Below are positions 1 to 9,391 of a stretch of DNA of 64,000 nucleotides, in pieces (position 1 is the stretch's first letter; each line of letters opens with the position of its first letter). Below the pieces are notes generated by a model. It did not search any database. It was not told where the DNA came from and was given only the letters and a program-made list of their open reading frames with translations. The stretch comes from Alphaproteobacteria bacterium. Its GTDB lineage: Bacteria; Pseudomonadota; Alphaproteobacteria; JAAEOK01. The DNA lies in assembly GCA_024244705.1 (NCBI GenBank), contig JAAEOK010000001.1, forward strand, positions 96,587 through 160,586, written 5' to 3'. Position numbers and translations under genes: made by a program.

Positions 1-1050
1 GAGCGCCCGGAGATGGAGTTCCTCGGCCTGCGCGGCCTGCTCAACGAAGCCAAACGCGACGGTGATATCGATTCCGCGCTGGCCGCCGCGCGCCGCGCCT
101 ATCAGTTGCGCCCGCGCGCCGAATGGGTGCTGACCAGCCTGTTCGATCTCGAGGTCCGCGCCGGCGAGTGGGACCGCGCCGAACAGGTGCTGCGCGAGTG
201 CGGACGGCGCCATGTCTACAAGGACGCCGAGCTCGCCCGCCGCCGCGCCATCGTCCTCTACGAACAGGGCCGCGCGCGCGCCGGTGGCGACGGCGACAAG
301 TTGCTGCGCAAGGCGCGCGACGCCGACCGCGCCTTCCTCCCCGCCGCCCTCGCCCTCGCCGAGCGCGAGATCGCCGCCGGCCGCGACCGCCAGGCGTCGC
401 GTGTCATCGAGGACAGCTGGCGCGTGCTGCCGACCGCCGAAGCCGGCGCGCTCTACCTCAAGGCGGGCGGCGACGGCGACCCCTTGAAACAGCTCAAGCG
501 CATCGAGAAGCTGGCCGCCACCAACCCCGACCATGCCGAAAGCCATCTGGCGCTGGCCCGCGCGGCGATGGCGGCCAAGCTGTGGGGCCAGGCGCGGTCG
601 CACCTGTCGAAGGCGGCGGAGACTGCGCCGACGGTCTCGGCGTTCCGGCTCCTCGCCGAACTCGAGGAAGCGGAGCACGGCGATAGCGAGAAGGCGCGCT
701 ATTGGCTCGCCCGGGCCGCCGATGCGGTCGGCGATCCGGCCTGGATCTGCGACCATTGCGGCACCGTGGCGGGCGGCTGGCAGGCGCTGTGCGGCCATTG
801 CGAGAGCTTCGATTCGCTGCACTGGCGGAGCCCGGCGCGGATGGCGGCGATTTCCGCCGGCCCGCCGCCCAAGGCGCTGCCGGTTCCGACCCCGCCGGCG
901 GCGGCCGGCGGCGATGGCGCCGGCGATGGTGAGGACGCGTCCGGTGACGACAGCGATGGTGACGGTGTCGCGGTCGACGATGGCGCCGAGGCCGAGGTTC
1001 GTCCCGCGGCCGACGACGACCAGGCCGACCAAAGGCCCGCTTCGGCCTGA
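1..1050 (+). CDS. hemY: HemY-like TPR protein, C-terminal part (5' truncated by window)
   Basis: The reading frame is open from base 1, so the N-terminal membrane portion lies outside the window; about 349 codons and the TGA stop are visible. The visible part is a run of Ala/Arg-rich paired helices of TPR type (for example AARRAYQLRP and ARSHLSKAAE), followed by two CxxC pairs (CDHCG and CGHC, about 30 residues apart) and an acidic Gly/Asp tail. This order of TPR helices, small zinc ribbon and disordered tail is typical of the HemY-like proteins encoded next to hem genes in alphaproteobacteria. They are inner-membrane proteins whose exact role in heme metabolism is not settled. An internal ATG at 13 is probably not the true start. 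Confidence 0.8.
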   Translation, partial: ERPEMEFLGLRGLLNEAKRDGDIDSALAAARRAYQLRPRAEWVLTSLFDLEVRAGEWDRAEQVLRECGRRHVYKDAELARRRAIVLYEQGRARAGGDGDKLLRKARDADRAFLPAALALAEREIAAGRDRQASRVIEDSWRVLPTAEAGALYLKAGGDGDPLKQLKRIEKLAATNPDHAESHLALARAAMAAKLWGQARSHLSKAAETAPTVSAFRLLAELEEAEHGDSEKARYWLARAADAVGDPAWICDHCGTVAGGWQALCGHCESFDSLHWRSPARMAAISAGPPPKALPVPTPPAAAGGDGAGDGEDASGDDSDGDGVAVDDGAEAEVRPAADDDQADQRPASA

Positions 1051-1143
1051 GATAACCGCGGCATTCTCCAGCGCCGGCGGCGGACCGGCGATTCCGTTGA
1101 CGGCGCCTGGGCCCGCGCGTAAGGTGCGCGCCGCCTCACCGGG

Positions 1144-1219
1144 GCCGCCTTAGCTCAGTTGGTAGAGCATCGCATTCGTAATGCGGGGGTCGTCAGTTCG
1201 AGTCTGACAGGCGGCACCA
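1144..1219 (+). tRNA. tRNA-Thr (anticodon CGU)
   Basis: A complete cloverleaf of 76 nt with encoded CCA. The acceptor stem GCCGCCT pairs with AGGCGGC, the D arm is GCTC...GAGC, and the anticodon stem TCGCA pairs with TGCGG around the loop TTCGTAA (anticodon CGT, reading ACG). The T arm is GTCAG-TTCGAGT-CTGAC, followed by discriminator A and CCA. It sits between hemY and a leftward phosphatase gene. Confidence 0.95.
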
Positions 1220-1290
1220 TTCTGAGGCGGTCCGTTCCGGACACTTGGGCGACAATTTCGGCGACCCGACCCGTCGTCGCCCGTCCCCGC

Positions 1291-2076
1291 CTACCTTCGC
1301 GCGAAGACCTTGCGCAGCGCCGTGCCGATTGTCGTCAGGAAATCTTCCAGCACCCGCTCGCGACGGGCACCCTGCGGCGTGGTCAGGAAGAACCGCCGGC
1401 ATAGGAGGATGACGACCAGGGTCAGCGCCCACGACAGCACGACGTCGCTGGCAAAGTGGGCGCCGAACATCACCCGGCTGAGCGAGATCGGCACGGCGAT
1501 GGCCAGCGCCACCACGATTGCCGCCGCGCGCCACGCCGGCGGCACGACGAAGGCAAAGGCGATCAGCCAGAAGGTCGCCGCCCCTTCGCCCGAGGTGAAC
1601 GAGCAATTGTAGGAGCAATGATCGACCGGAACCCAGGCCGGCGAGAACGGCAGGTCGCCACCGAAGGCGTCGATGTCGCGCGGCCGCGCCCGGCCCCAAA
1701 TCTCCTTGAGGGCGTGGACCAGGAGAATCGGCCCGAGCAGCAGGCTCGACAGCAGGAAGGCGGGAATCCGCAGCGGCAGCAGCGCCGGCTTGTCCGGCAG
1801 GGCCGCCTTGAGCACGAAGACCACAAACAGGCCGGCGGCGATGATATAGAGGACCCAGCGATAGACGGCGCGCATGTCGTCCAGGACCTGCCATCTCTCC
1901 CACTGGCCGTTGCCGTGGTAGAACAGGCCGCTGACGGCGAAATCGACCGCGGGGAACAGCAAGAAGAACAGCGACAGGACGATCAGTGCGCCGAGGGCGA
2001 GGCGCAGCGGGGCCCGGCGGCAGCGGTCGCCGAGCGACCTCCTTACCGGCATCGGCGGGGGCGAGTCCGGCGGCAC
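1291..2076 (-). CDS. PAP2-family membrane phosphatase
   Basis: 261 residues with about six membrane segments. The three PAP2 phosphatase motifs are visible: KEIWGRARP (motif 1, KX6RP type), CSFTSGEGA (motif 2, where the usual PSGH is SGE) and SRVMFGAHFASD (motif 3, with the nucleophile His). Members dephosphorylate lipid phosphates (undecaprenyl-PP, phosphatidate, lipid A) at the outer face of the inner membrane. The SGE form of motif 2 and the CxxxC segment just before it recall lipid A phosphatases (LpxF/LpxE-like), but the substrate cannot be fixed from sequence. The start is a GTG at 2076; an ATG at 2052 is an alternative. Confidence 0.8.
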   Translation of the reverse strand: MPPDSPPPMPVRRSLGDRCRRAPLRLALGALIVLSLFFLLFPAVDFAVSGLFYHGNGQWERWQVLDDMRAVYRWVLYIIAAGLFVVFVLKAALPDKPALLPLRIPAFLLSSLLLGPILLVHALKEIWGRARPRDIDAFGGDLPFSPAWVPVDHCSYNCSFTSGEGAATFWLIAFAFVVPPAWRAAAIVVALAIAVPISLSRVMFGAHFASDVVLSWALTLVVILLCRRFFLTTPQGARRERVLEDFLTTIGTALRKVFARR

Positions 2077-2390
2077 GGCGTTATCGGTCCTGCCGGGGGC
2101 GGGAAATGCGGCGGGGGCGATGGGTTGCGCGGGTCGGCAAGACGATTCCGATGATTCAGCGGCAGTTCAAAGGCGGCGCAAGGAATAGCAGCCGTGCCGG
2201 GCGCCAGCAACCGCCTCAGGCCGGCCGCCGGCGGCGATCCCGGGTCGGTGCCGATCCCGCCGATCGCGGCGGCTACAGCGAGAATCGAACGCCAAATCCG
2301 CCCTTGAGGCCGGCAAGGAGGCCGCGTAGCCTCATCACTCGGAGATGCCGGCCGGTCCTTGCTCAATACAGACGGGGACGTCGTTGTTCG
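2077..2390. other. Intergenic region between divergent genes
   Basis: About 310 bases between the leftward PAP2 gene and a rightward secreted-protein gene. It presumably holds both promoters. No convincing -35/-10 pair, small ORF with codon bias, or RNA structure was seen. The + frame is open upstream of 2391, but its composition looks non-coding. Confidence 0.4.
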
Positions 2391-4082
2391 ATGTACGGTA
2401 AGCCAGAAATGGGCAGAAGGTGTCGAAGGCTCGGTGCGGCCGCCGTGGTGTCGCGGCCGGGCGCCATAGCACACGCGGCGCTCCGGCTCTGTGCCGTTGC
2501 CGTGGCGTGCCTTCTTGGCGCCGCCGCGCCGCGGGCCGAGACCGGCGCCGCCGCGACCCTGGAACTCATTCCTTCGACCATCGCGACGGCCACCGCCGTC
2601 GAGACCGAGGACATCGGTGCGCGGCTGCGCCTGCGCGCGCCGGCCGGCGCGACGCTCGGCGACATTCGATTGTCGAGCTTTTCCAACGACGGCATCGCAG
2701 TCACCGTGGAAGGCGGCGCCGCGGCCGCCGAGCTCGCGTCCCTGGCCGCCGATGACGAGCATCTGTGGATTCTGCAATTGAAACCGACGCGGCCGTTGGC
2801 CAAGGCCGCCCACGTCGTTTTCGAGGTCGTGATGAACGAGCATCGGCAGGGCAAGTCGCCGATCCGCCGCTACCTCTATGCCACGTTGCAGATCGATGCC
2901 CCGCCGGCGACCGCGGTCGCCTCGCTGGTCGCCATCGAAATCAAGGGCGACGACACGGTGCTGTCGCGCGAGCGCCCGGGCACGATCTACGTGGTACTGA
3001 AGAACCAGCGCGCGCGCGACCTGCAGGTCACGGAGATGCGCTGGTTCAAGCCCGATTTCGTCGATCTGTGGCCGGACCGCGCCGACTGCCCAAGGGACCC
3101 GCCGCCCGCCGCCGCCGCGCCGCGCACCCTGGCGGCGCACGGTTCCATCGTCGTGCCGGTCCTGGTCTGTCCGCGGGAGCAGGTGGTCCCCGGCAAATAC
3201 ACCCTGTTGGCGACGGCCCATGTCGCCGCGGATGGCGTCACCCTCGGCGCGCTCAACGCGAGCCAGGCGATCGAGATCGGCGTGCTCGGCGAATCCGAGT
3301 TGTTGAACCTTCTCGGCGTGCCCTCGCTGCTCTTACTGCCGGGCTTCCTCCTTCTCATCACGTGGCGGATTCTACAGGCGGTCCGCCCGTCCGATGGGGC
3401 CGGCGAATTCTTCCTGAAGCCGACGGAAGCCGATTTTTGGGCGGTCGCCATCGCCCTGTCGCTCGGTTTCGCCTTCGCCTATCCGTGGCTGACCTGGCTG
3501 CTGCTGCCCGGTGGCGAACGCAACTACTTGATTTCCTACGGCCTGCGCGACCTGGTCTACGTCTACAGCGCGGCCATCGTTCTCGGCATCCTGACCTTCG
3601 GGCTGTGGCGTCTGCAGGCCGCCATACGGGCCAAACTGGCCGCCGCCGAACTCGCCCGCACGGTGCCGGTCGCCGGCGACGGCGAGGTCGACATTGTTCA
3701 GAAACTGGCCGCCGCCGGCGGCGCGATCGACCTCCCGCTGGCGCATCTGAAGAATACCGCGGCAGATCAGGCGCTCTTCATCCTGTCGCCGTGGTCGAGC
3801 GCCGAGACGCTGTGGCTGGCGCCGCCCATGCGGATCACGATCAAGGATCGCTTCGACAAGCCCGAGGACCAGCGTGACGCCTACAACGCGCTCGAACGCA
3901 TCACCACGGACGGCGACGTGGATGCCGCCGCGGCGCAATCCATCCTGAGCGACGGCCTGGCCCGCGGGTGGTGGAATGTGGCGTGGTCGACGGTCGGCGC
4001 GGTCAACGGCCCGGTGCAGAAAAAGCCCGACGACATCGAACGTCTGAACCGGCGCCGCCGACTGGTCGAGGAAAGCCCCTAA
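2391..4082 (+). CDS. Membrane-anchored periplasmic protein of unknown function
   Basis: 563 residues if the ATG at 2391 is used (2409 is an in-frame alternative). A signal peptide is seen near residues 20-45 (hydrophobic LCAVAVACLLGAA, cleavage near PRAE). A periplasmic beta-rich region of about 250 residues follows, then three membrane segments: one near LLLLPGFLLLITW, one in ALSLGFAFAYPWLTWLLL and one in YVYSAAIVLGILTFGLW. The C-terminal 150 residues should lie in the cytoplasm. The periplasmic part looks like an immunoglobulin-like or DUF11-type adhesion fold, but I do not recognise the family. The gene ends just before a 10-bp inverted repeat. Confidence 0.6.
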   Translation: MYGKPEMGRRCRRLGAAAVVSRPGAIAHAALRLCAVAVACLLGAAAPRAETGAAATLELIPSTIATATAVETEDIGARLRLRAPAGATLGDIRLSSFSNDGIAVTVEGGAAAAELASLAADDEHLWILQLKPTRPLAKAAHVVFEVVMNEHRQGKSPIRRYLYATLQIDAPPATAVASLVAIEIKGDDTVLSRERPGTIYVVLKNQRARDLQVTEMRWFKPDFVDLWPDRADCPRDPPPAAAAPRTLAAHGSIVVPVLVCPREQVVPGKYTLLATAHVAADGVTLGALNASQAIEIGVLGESELLNLLGVPSLLLLPGFLLLITWRILQAVRPSDGAGEFFLKPTEADFWAVAIALSLGFAFAYPWLTWLLLPGGERNYLISYGLRDLVYVYSAAIVLGILTFGLWRLQAAIRAKLAAAELARTVPVAGDGEVDIVQKLAAAGGAIDLPLAHLKNTAADQALFILSPWSSAETLWLAPPMRITIKDRFDKPEDQRDAYNALERITTDGDVDAAAAQSILSDGLARGWWNVAWSTVGAVNGPVQKKPDDIERLNRRRRLVEESP

Positions 4083-4088
4083 AAAGGA

Positions 4089-4121
4089 GAGGCGCCGGCG
4101 GGTAACCCCAACCGGCGCCTC
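4089..4121 (+). terminator. Strong hairpin after the 2391-4082 gene
   Basis: A perfect 10-bp inverted repeat, GAGGCGCCGG and CCGGCGCCTC, separated by a 13-nt loop, starts 7 nt after the stop codon. There is no U-tract, so it is either a non-canonical terminator or an mRNA 3'-end stabiliser. Confidence 0.55.
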
Positions 4122-4260
4122 GTCGACGGAGATCGTCGCTTCTGCCTACCGCTTCACACGAGTGCTACCATCTTCAGTTTTTCAAGTGCTCTCGCTCAAC
4201 CCAATCCTGGGCCGGATACAGCGCTCAGTAGGACATCGAGTCGATACTATGATACGAATC

Positions 4261-5367
4261 ATGGCGTTCGAACGCAATAACGCCATGCCGAAACTTAACA
4301 ATATTCGCCTCTCATTTGTCTGGGTCGACACCATCCCGGGCCTCCTCGACGGCGCGGCACCGGCGGCGGAGCTGGCCTGGCTCGGCCGCCGCGGCGACTT
4401 CGTTTACGAGTTCGACCGCCGCCAGCAGCCCTATCCGATCGGGGACGCGCTCGACATGCCCTGGCGTCCGCCGGACAGCGGACGCGGGTTCTGGCGGCAC
4501 TATTTCGAGGACAAGCGCCCCGCCGCCGTCAACGGCAATCAAGCGTGGAAGAACCTGGCGCCGCTGCGCGAAGACGTGAGCCGGTCTTCCCCGGATGGGG
4601 AGGCCTTCACCGAGATGCGGGTCTCGGCCTTGTATTTCCCCCACGGCATGGCGCTGGTGCTGACCCTGAACCTGCGCGATCTCGCGCTCGACCTGATGGC
4701 GGCGACGAAACGCGCCATGACGCTGCGTCATGATCAGGTGCTGACGCTCGCCGACGAGCCGGGTAAGCGCTACTCCCTCGACGTGCTCGGCAACACGATC
4801 CGGGACCGCCTGCGCGGCACGCATTTCGCCGGTCTCGCGTCGCATGCCGGGCGCGATCAGCCGTTCAGCGTCGTGACCGTCCTCGAAGCCGCCGATGTCG
4901 ACCCGTTGGCCGCCGTCGTCGACGGCGACGAAACCCACCGCGCGCTCGAGGCGATGACCGGCTGGAACCCGCATTTCGAGGCGGTCGATCTGGCCAACGC
5001 GCCGATCGCGAAGGCGCGAGTCGAAAGGCGGACAAGCAAGGGCCTCGACAGCGATCTCTTCTATGCCCGCAAATCCGGCGTCGCGATCTGGCTGCCGCGC
5101 GAGCTCGACCGCGGACCGAAGGGCCGTACGGCGCTGTCCTGCTTTCACAACAACCTGTTGCATGGCACCGTACAGACGCGGAGTCTGGCCGAATTCGTTC
5201 ACTGGACCCGGCGCGAGGCGGCGAAGGGGGTCGCCCTCAGCAACGCCGTCACCAAGCGTGTCCAGCGCGCGGAGACGCTGATCGCCATGATCAAGGCCGG
5301 CAAGTATGTGACCTACCGCTCACGCTGCCTGGCCCTGCAGATCGCGCAGGCCCTGCCTGACGGCTGA
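4261..5367 (+). CDS. Hypothetical protein, about 370 aa
   Basis: Not recognised. The ORF is open from 4162; ATG codons at 4249, 4261 and 4285 are possible starts and none has a clear Shine-Dalgarno sequence. The start at 4261 is arbitrary; the first strongly coding sequence begins at MPKLNNIRLS. The product is soluble, with no signal peptide or membrane segment, and rich in Arg and Asp. The C-terminal third has several conserved-looking polar segments (SCFHNNLLHGTVQTRS and FVHWTRREA). It stands alone, between a hairpin and a convergent methyltransferase gene. Confidence 0.55.
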   Translation: MAFERNNAMPKLNNIRLSFVWVDTIPGLLDGAAPAAELAWLGRRGDFVYEFDRRQQPYPIGDALDMPWRPPDSGRGFWRHYFEDKRPAAVNGNQAWKNLAPLREDVSRSSPDGEAFTEMRVSALYFPHGMALVLTLNLRDLALDLMAATKRAMTLRHDQVLTLADEPGKRYSLDVLGNTIRDRLRGTHFAGLASHAGRDQPFSVVTVLEAADVDPLAAVVDGDETHRALEAMTGWNPHFEAVDLANAPIAKARVERRTSKGLDSDLFYARKSGVAIWLPRELDRGPKGRTALSCFHNNLLHGTVQTRSLAEFVHWTRREAAKGVALSNAVTKRVQRAETLIAMIKAGKYVTYRSRCLALQIAQALPDG

Positions 5368-5429
5368 CCACGGCGAGAATGCCCGCCGGTCGCGCACGCC
5401 GCGGCGTGTCGAATCAGGAATGTGTGCCG

Positions 5430-6179
5430 CTAGGCTGCGTCCTTCTGGGCGTAGAGTACGACGCCGAGATAGCCACTGTGGTTGGTGTATTTGACGTAGG
5501 TGCGGACCATGCCGTGGCGCTGCAGGATGGCGAACAGCCGGTTGAGGCTGTAGGCGTTCCTCTCCATCGGCGGGTCGAGGAACGGCTTGCCCTTGATCAA
5601 ATTGAGGCAGTTGGGGGCCAGCGGCAACCCGCGCAGTGGCGAAAGCGCCTGCTTGAACCAATCCTCGCGGGCATAGGTGAAATGAACGACGGCGACGCCA
5701 CCGGCCACGAGCCGGTCGAGCAAGCGGTCGAAGATGTGCTCACCGCGGCGCACCGGGATGTGCTGGAAGACGATGTAGGAGTGGATGAAATCATAGCCGC
5801 CATCGACCGCCGACAAGTCGTCGTCGGAGCGGATCAAGGTCACGTTGGCAAGGCCGCGGTCGTCGCAATTCGCGGCCGCCTCGTCGAGCATCGCCGGCGA
5901 GACGTCGACGCCGGTGCAGCTATCGCTGGCCTCGGCGATGGGGATCAGGATGCGTCCGACGCCGCAGCCGAAATCGAGACTGGCGCGGGGCCGGAAGCCG
6001 GCATCGAGATGGTGGTGGATATCGTCGACGATTTGGGTGAAATGGCGCGCGCCGGTGGCGAAGAAATCGCCGCGCGCGTCGTCGTCCAGGGCACCGCGAT
6101 AACGCTCGTTGGCCAACACGCCGTAATAGGCGTCGCGGCGTCCCCACTTCTCCCACATTTTGTCCGTATCGTAGAACAT
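5430..6179 (-). CDS. Class I SAM-dependent methyltransferase
   Basis: 249 residues. The SAM-binding motif I is LDFGCGVGRILIPIAEA (about residue 68), followed by the acidic motif II region in GVDVSPAMLDEA and a post-motif SYIVFQHIPV typical of class I Rossmann methyltransferases. There is no signal or membrane segment. The substrate is not predictable; the family includes methylases of small molecules, lipids and sugars. The gene is convergent with the hypothetical gene ending at 5367 and divergent from the glutathione peroxidase gene. Confidence 0.8.
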   Translation of the reverse strand: MFYDTDKMWEKWGRRDAYYGVLANERYRGALDDDARGDFFATGARHFTQIVDDIHHHLDAGFRPRASLDFGCGVGRILIPIAEASDSCTGVDVSPAMLDEAAANCDDRGLANVTLIRSDDDLSAVDGGYDFIHSYIVFQHIPVRRGEHIFDRLLDRLVAGGVAVVHFTYAREDWFKQALSPLRGLPLAPNCLNLIKGKPFLDPPMERNAYSLNRLFAILQRHGMVRTYVKYTNHSGYLGVVLYAQKDAA

Positions 6180-6301
6180 CGCCCGATTTCCGCTGTCTTG
6201 TGGTCGCCATCCCGTCGGCGGCAGGATCGCCGATCAAGGTTAACAAGAGGTGGACGGGGGCCTCGGTGCGGACCTTGCCAGGCCCCGGCAGTCGGGGGAC
6301 A

Positions 6302-6865
6302 ATGCCGGCGATGAAACGACTCCTCGCCGCGCTGCTGATCATCTCCGCCGCCGGTACCGCCGGTGCCGCCGCGCCGACAGCGCTTGACTGGCGCGCCGTG
6401 CCGCTGCCCGCGCTCGATGGCGGTGACCTGCCGCCGGCGCTGTTCGAGGGTAAGGTGGTGCTGCTCGTCAACACCGCCTCGTTCTGCGGCTACACCCATC
6501 AATACGGCGGCCTGCGCGATATCTGGCAGCGCTACCGCGACCGCGGCCTGGTCGTCCTCGGCGTGCCGTCGAACGATTTCGGCGCCCAGGAGCCGGGGTC
6601 GAGCGGTGAGATCAAACAGTTCTGCGAACTGACCTACGGCATCGACTTCCCGATGCTCGACAAGCAGCGGGTCAAAGGCGCCAAGCGTCACCCGCTCTAT
6701 GAATGGGCGGCCGGCGAAACCGGCCCGGCGGGTGAGCCGCGGTGGAATTTCCACAAGATCCTGATCGACCGCGACGGGCGGCTGGCGGGTTGGTTCCCGA
6801 CCGCGACCGAGCCCACCGCGCCTGCTGTCATCGCCGTGATCGAGGCCGCGTTGGGGGCGGATTAG
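6302..6865 (+). CDS. Glutathione peroxidase, exported
   Basis: About 187 residues from the ATG at 6302 (another ATG lies at 6311). A signal peptide (KRLLAALLIISAAGTAGAAA) is followed by a GPx domain. It shows the active-site block NTASFCGYTHQY (Cys in place of selenocysteine), the second block VLGVPSNDFGAQEPGS and the third block WNFHKILIDRDG, holding Gln, Trp and Asn of the catalytic tetrad. Cys-type bacterial GPx enzymes often use thioredoxin rather than glutathione. The predicted periplasmic location suggests a role in envelope peroxide defence. Confidence 0.9.
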   Translation: MPAMKRLLAALLIISAAGTAGAAAPTALDWRAVPLPALDGGDLPPALFEGKVVLLVNTASFCGYTHQYGGLRDIWQRYRDRGLVVLGVPSNDFGAQEPGSSGEIKQFCELTYGIDFPMLDKQRVKGAKRHPLYEWAAGETGPAGEPRWNFHKILIDRDGRLAGWFPTATEPTAPAVIAVIEAALGAD

Positions 6866-6953
6866 TCACTAACGGCCCAGTCCAACAGTTCTCCCCAGGC
6901 AGGGTTCGGCGAGTAGACATTGACGAGATCGCGCGGCGACGGCATTGGGACTG

Positions 6954-8195
6954 CTATTCCGAGCCGCCGGCGCGAGGTCTTTCGACCAGCGACTTTCGCA
7001 GGGCCGCCTCGGTCTCGCTCCTCAATTTCGCGACCCGGTCACGAAGACGCGAGCGCGCCGCGTCAATTCCGCCTCGGAGCAGCGTGATACACTGATCGAT
7101 TTCGGCGTCACCGGCGGGACCGCTCGCGGAATCTATGCTGATCAGGAACTTATCCGAGCCGACCTGTCGAAAATGCTCGGGTCCCTTGTCCTCGTAAAAG
7201 ATATGAACCGCGGGCGTGCCCGCGACATGGGCCAAAATCGTGGAATGCAGTCGCACGCCGATCACGAATTCGAAACCCGAGAAAATCGAAAGCAATTCAT
7301 GTGGAGTCAGGTCCGCATCGACCATGGCACACCGGATGCGCGGGCTCAGCAAGGCACGGACCGAGTCGAGGAGAAAGATATCGTCCTCCCAATATTCCGG
7401 CTGTGCACGGTACATGGGCACCAGGGCGACCTGATGAATGCCGGATTCGGCAAGTTTGTTTAGCGACTTCGCCAAGTTCTCGACCAGGCACTTCATGCGC
7501 CCACTCAGCTCCGCTTTCTTGCGCCGGCGCCGGACCTCGGTCGGGAGCCAGCCACCCTTTTGATGAAACCATCGCCGAAGGTTGACGCCAATGATCGGGG
7601 CGGAGACATCGAGGCCTTTTTCGGTCAGATATTTCGTGCCGAAATCCGGATTTGGCGCCGGTAGCAACAGCGCCGCGTCCGCGGCTTGAATGACATGCCG
7701 TGGCGAGACACGCGCCACATTTTCGAGAAACGAGCCGGCGCGTCGCTCGCGAACCACGGAGCAATCGACCAACGATAGAATTTTCCGAGTCAGCGCTTTG
7801 CCAATGCCGCTGCGAACGGGTCCCGCGCCTTGGCAGGCGAGAACCAAGTGCGAGCCGTATCGCTTCAACAACCATAGCCGCACGAGCAAGAGCGCGAGCT
7901 TGGCCGTGCTCCCGGAATCCTGAAGGTCGACGCCGCCACCCCAAAATACCGGCGCCTTACGGCGCAGTAATGCCCGCTCCGCTGCCGAAATGGTGTAACC
8001 GCGCAGCGACGAGGGCGCCACTGTGACGATATCCGCGATGTCTTTGAAATGATCCGGGTAATAGGTGGAGACAAAGACCGTATCCACGATATCCTGGCGT
8101 GCGAGTCCACACACCAGGCCCATTTGGCTGGCCATGTCGCCCCTGTTTGCCCGAACCGGGCGCGCCACAAACACAGATGTCGGAACGACATTCAT
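6954..8195 (-). CDS. Polysaccharide pyruvyl transferase family protein
   Basis: 413 residues. The fold resembles a GT-B glycosyltransferase: N-terminal NRGDMAS near residue 17, central PVFWGGGVDLQDSG and VLACQGAGPVRSG, and C-terminal GVRLHSTILAHVAGTP, the hallmark HxHxxxxA-type segment of the pyruvyl transferase family. These enzymes add ketal pyruvate, or sometimes other groups, to sugars of exported polysaccharides. The start overlaps the stop of the upstream GT4 gene by 4 nt (8192-8195), so they are translationally coupled. Confidence 0.8.
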   Translation of the reverse strand: MNVVPTSVFVARPVRANRGDMASQMGLVCGLARQDIVDTVFVSTYYPDHFKDIADIVTVAPSSLRGYTISAAERALLRRKAPVFWGGGVDLQDSGSTAKLALLLVRLWLLKRYGSHLVLACQGAGPVRSGIGKALTRKILSLVDCSVVRERRAGSFLENVARVSPRHVIQAADAALLLPAPNPDFGTKYLTEKGLDVSAPIIGVNLRRWFHQKGGWLPTEVRRRRKKAELSGRMKCLVENLAKSLNKLAESGIHQVALVPMYRAQPEYWEDDIFLLDSVRALLSPRIRCAMVDADLTPHELLSIFSGFEFVIGVRLHSTILAHVAGTPAVHIFYEDKGPEHFRQVGSDKFLISIDSASGPAGDAEIDQCITLLRGGIDAARSRLRDRVAKLRSETEAALRKSLVERPRAGGSE

Positions 8196-9322
8196 AAGCT
8201 TGTCACCGTCGCGGTTCGGGCGATCGCCTTCTCGTATTGGGTCAGATAGCGATCGGTGACCGACGACCAGGAAAATTCCCCAATGACTCGCGATCGGGCG
8301 CGCGCGCCAATTTCTTCGAGGGTCGCGTCTTCCATGGAAATCAACGTCTCGAGCCGGGATGCGATCGAACCCGGCGACAGGCGGTCGAGATAGACGGCGT
8401 TGTCGCCAAGCACTTCTTTGTTGGCTGGAATTGGGCTGGCCAGCACCACCATTCCGGCGAGTTGGGCCTCGAGCAGATTGATCGGGAAGTTTTCGTTATC
8501 GCTCGGAAAGACGAAAAAAAGACAGCGTTCATACAATCGCCGCCACTCGGCCGAACCGTTCTCAAGCCAGCCGTGGAACTGGATCTTGTGTTGCGGGCAG
8601 GCGGTGGCCATCGCTTTGAGCGCGTCGAGTTCGGGCCCGTCGCCGACAATATGAACGGTTTGCGGAAGGTCCAACTTCTGCAGCGCCTCGAGGAACGAAT
8701 GGTAGTTCTTGCGCCGGACGAGGCGCGAGCAAATAAGGAAAGATCGTTGCTTCTCGGTGGCGGCAAAAGTCTCCGCATCTATGCCATTCGGGATCACCGT
8801 TATCTGCTGGCTCGGCCGCTTGCTTTCAACGAGGTCGGCCAGCGACCGCGACGGTGTTACCAAAGCCGCCGCCCGTGACAACGTGCGCTGCCACACCGGT
8901 GCCATGACTCTGTGTGCCAGGCCGAAATTGTCCGGATTGTACCCGGGGACATCAGAGCCATGAGCGGTGATGACCAACGGCGCGTCGAAGCCCGACCCGA
9001 TCAATCCATCGGGCAGGATCGCGTGGGCGTGGATGAGATCGCAGTTGTGCTCGGCGAGCAGTTTGCGCACAAGCGGCCGCGCGCGACGCAGGAACCGCAG
9101 CATTTCCAGCAGATAGCTGCTGTCCTGGTTCTTGCGGCCGCAACGAACCCGGTGAATGACGATTTTTCCTCGCGTTTCGACTGGCGGTAAGTCGCCGAAA
9201 TGCATGGTCACGATCACGATATCGTGGCCGCGCTCGGCCAAATTGATTGCCAGGTTAAGCGCCACATGGCCGGCGCCCCCGCCGATCGGGGGAATTTCCC
9301 GCGTGATCACGAGAATATTCAT
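8192..9322 (-). CDS. Glycosyltransferase family 4
   Basis: 376 residues with GT-B architecture. The N-terminal acceptor domain has the glycine-rich loop IPPIGGGAGHVALNLA and HAHAILPDGLIGS. The C-terminal nucleotide-sugar domain has VPNGID-like VIPNGIDAETFA and the EX7E motif in DNENFPINLLEAQLAG. This is a retaining cytoplasmic transferase working on lipid-linked glycans. It is the second gene of a leftward operon that also holds a flippase-like protein and a GT2. Confidence 0.9.
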   Translation of the reverse strand: MNILVITREIPPIGGGAGHVALNLAINLAERGHDIVIVTMHFGDLPPVETRGKIVIHRVRCGRKNQDSSYLLEMLRFLRRARPLVRKLLAEHNCDLIHAHAILPDGLIGSGFDAPLVITAHGSDVPGYNPDNFGLAHRVMAPVWQRTLSRAAALVTPSRSLADLVESKRPSQQITVIPNGIDAETFAATEKQRSFLICSRLVRRKNYHSFLEALQKLDLPQTVHIVGDGPELDALKAMATACPQHKIQFHGWLENGSAEWRRLYERCLFFVFPSDNENFPINLLEAQLAGMVVLASPIPANKEVLGDNAVYLDRLSPGSIASRLETLISMEDATLEEIGARARSRVIGEFSWSSVTDRYLTQYEKAIARTATVTSL

Positions 9323-9391
9323 GCGTCCTTGGACTTGTGCATTTCGATCTGTCGAGTTGGCCGAATGTATCTTGTCGGCAGCGGCATTTCC

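Noticed and set aside
1986..2390. Upstream extension of the 2391 gene (open to 1986)
   Set aside because: The extra part overlaps the divergent PAP2 gene and lacks coding bias; the signal peptide begins after 2409.
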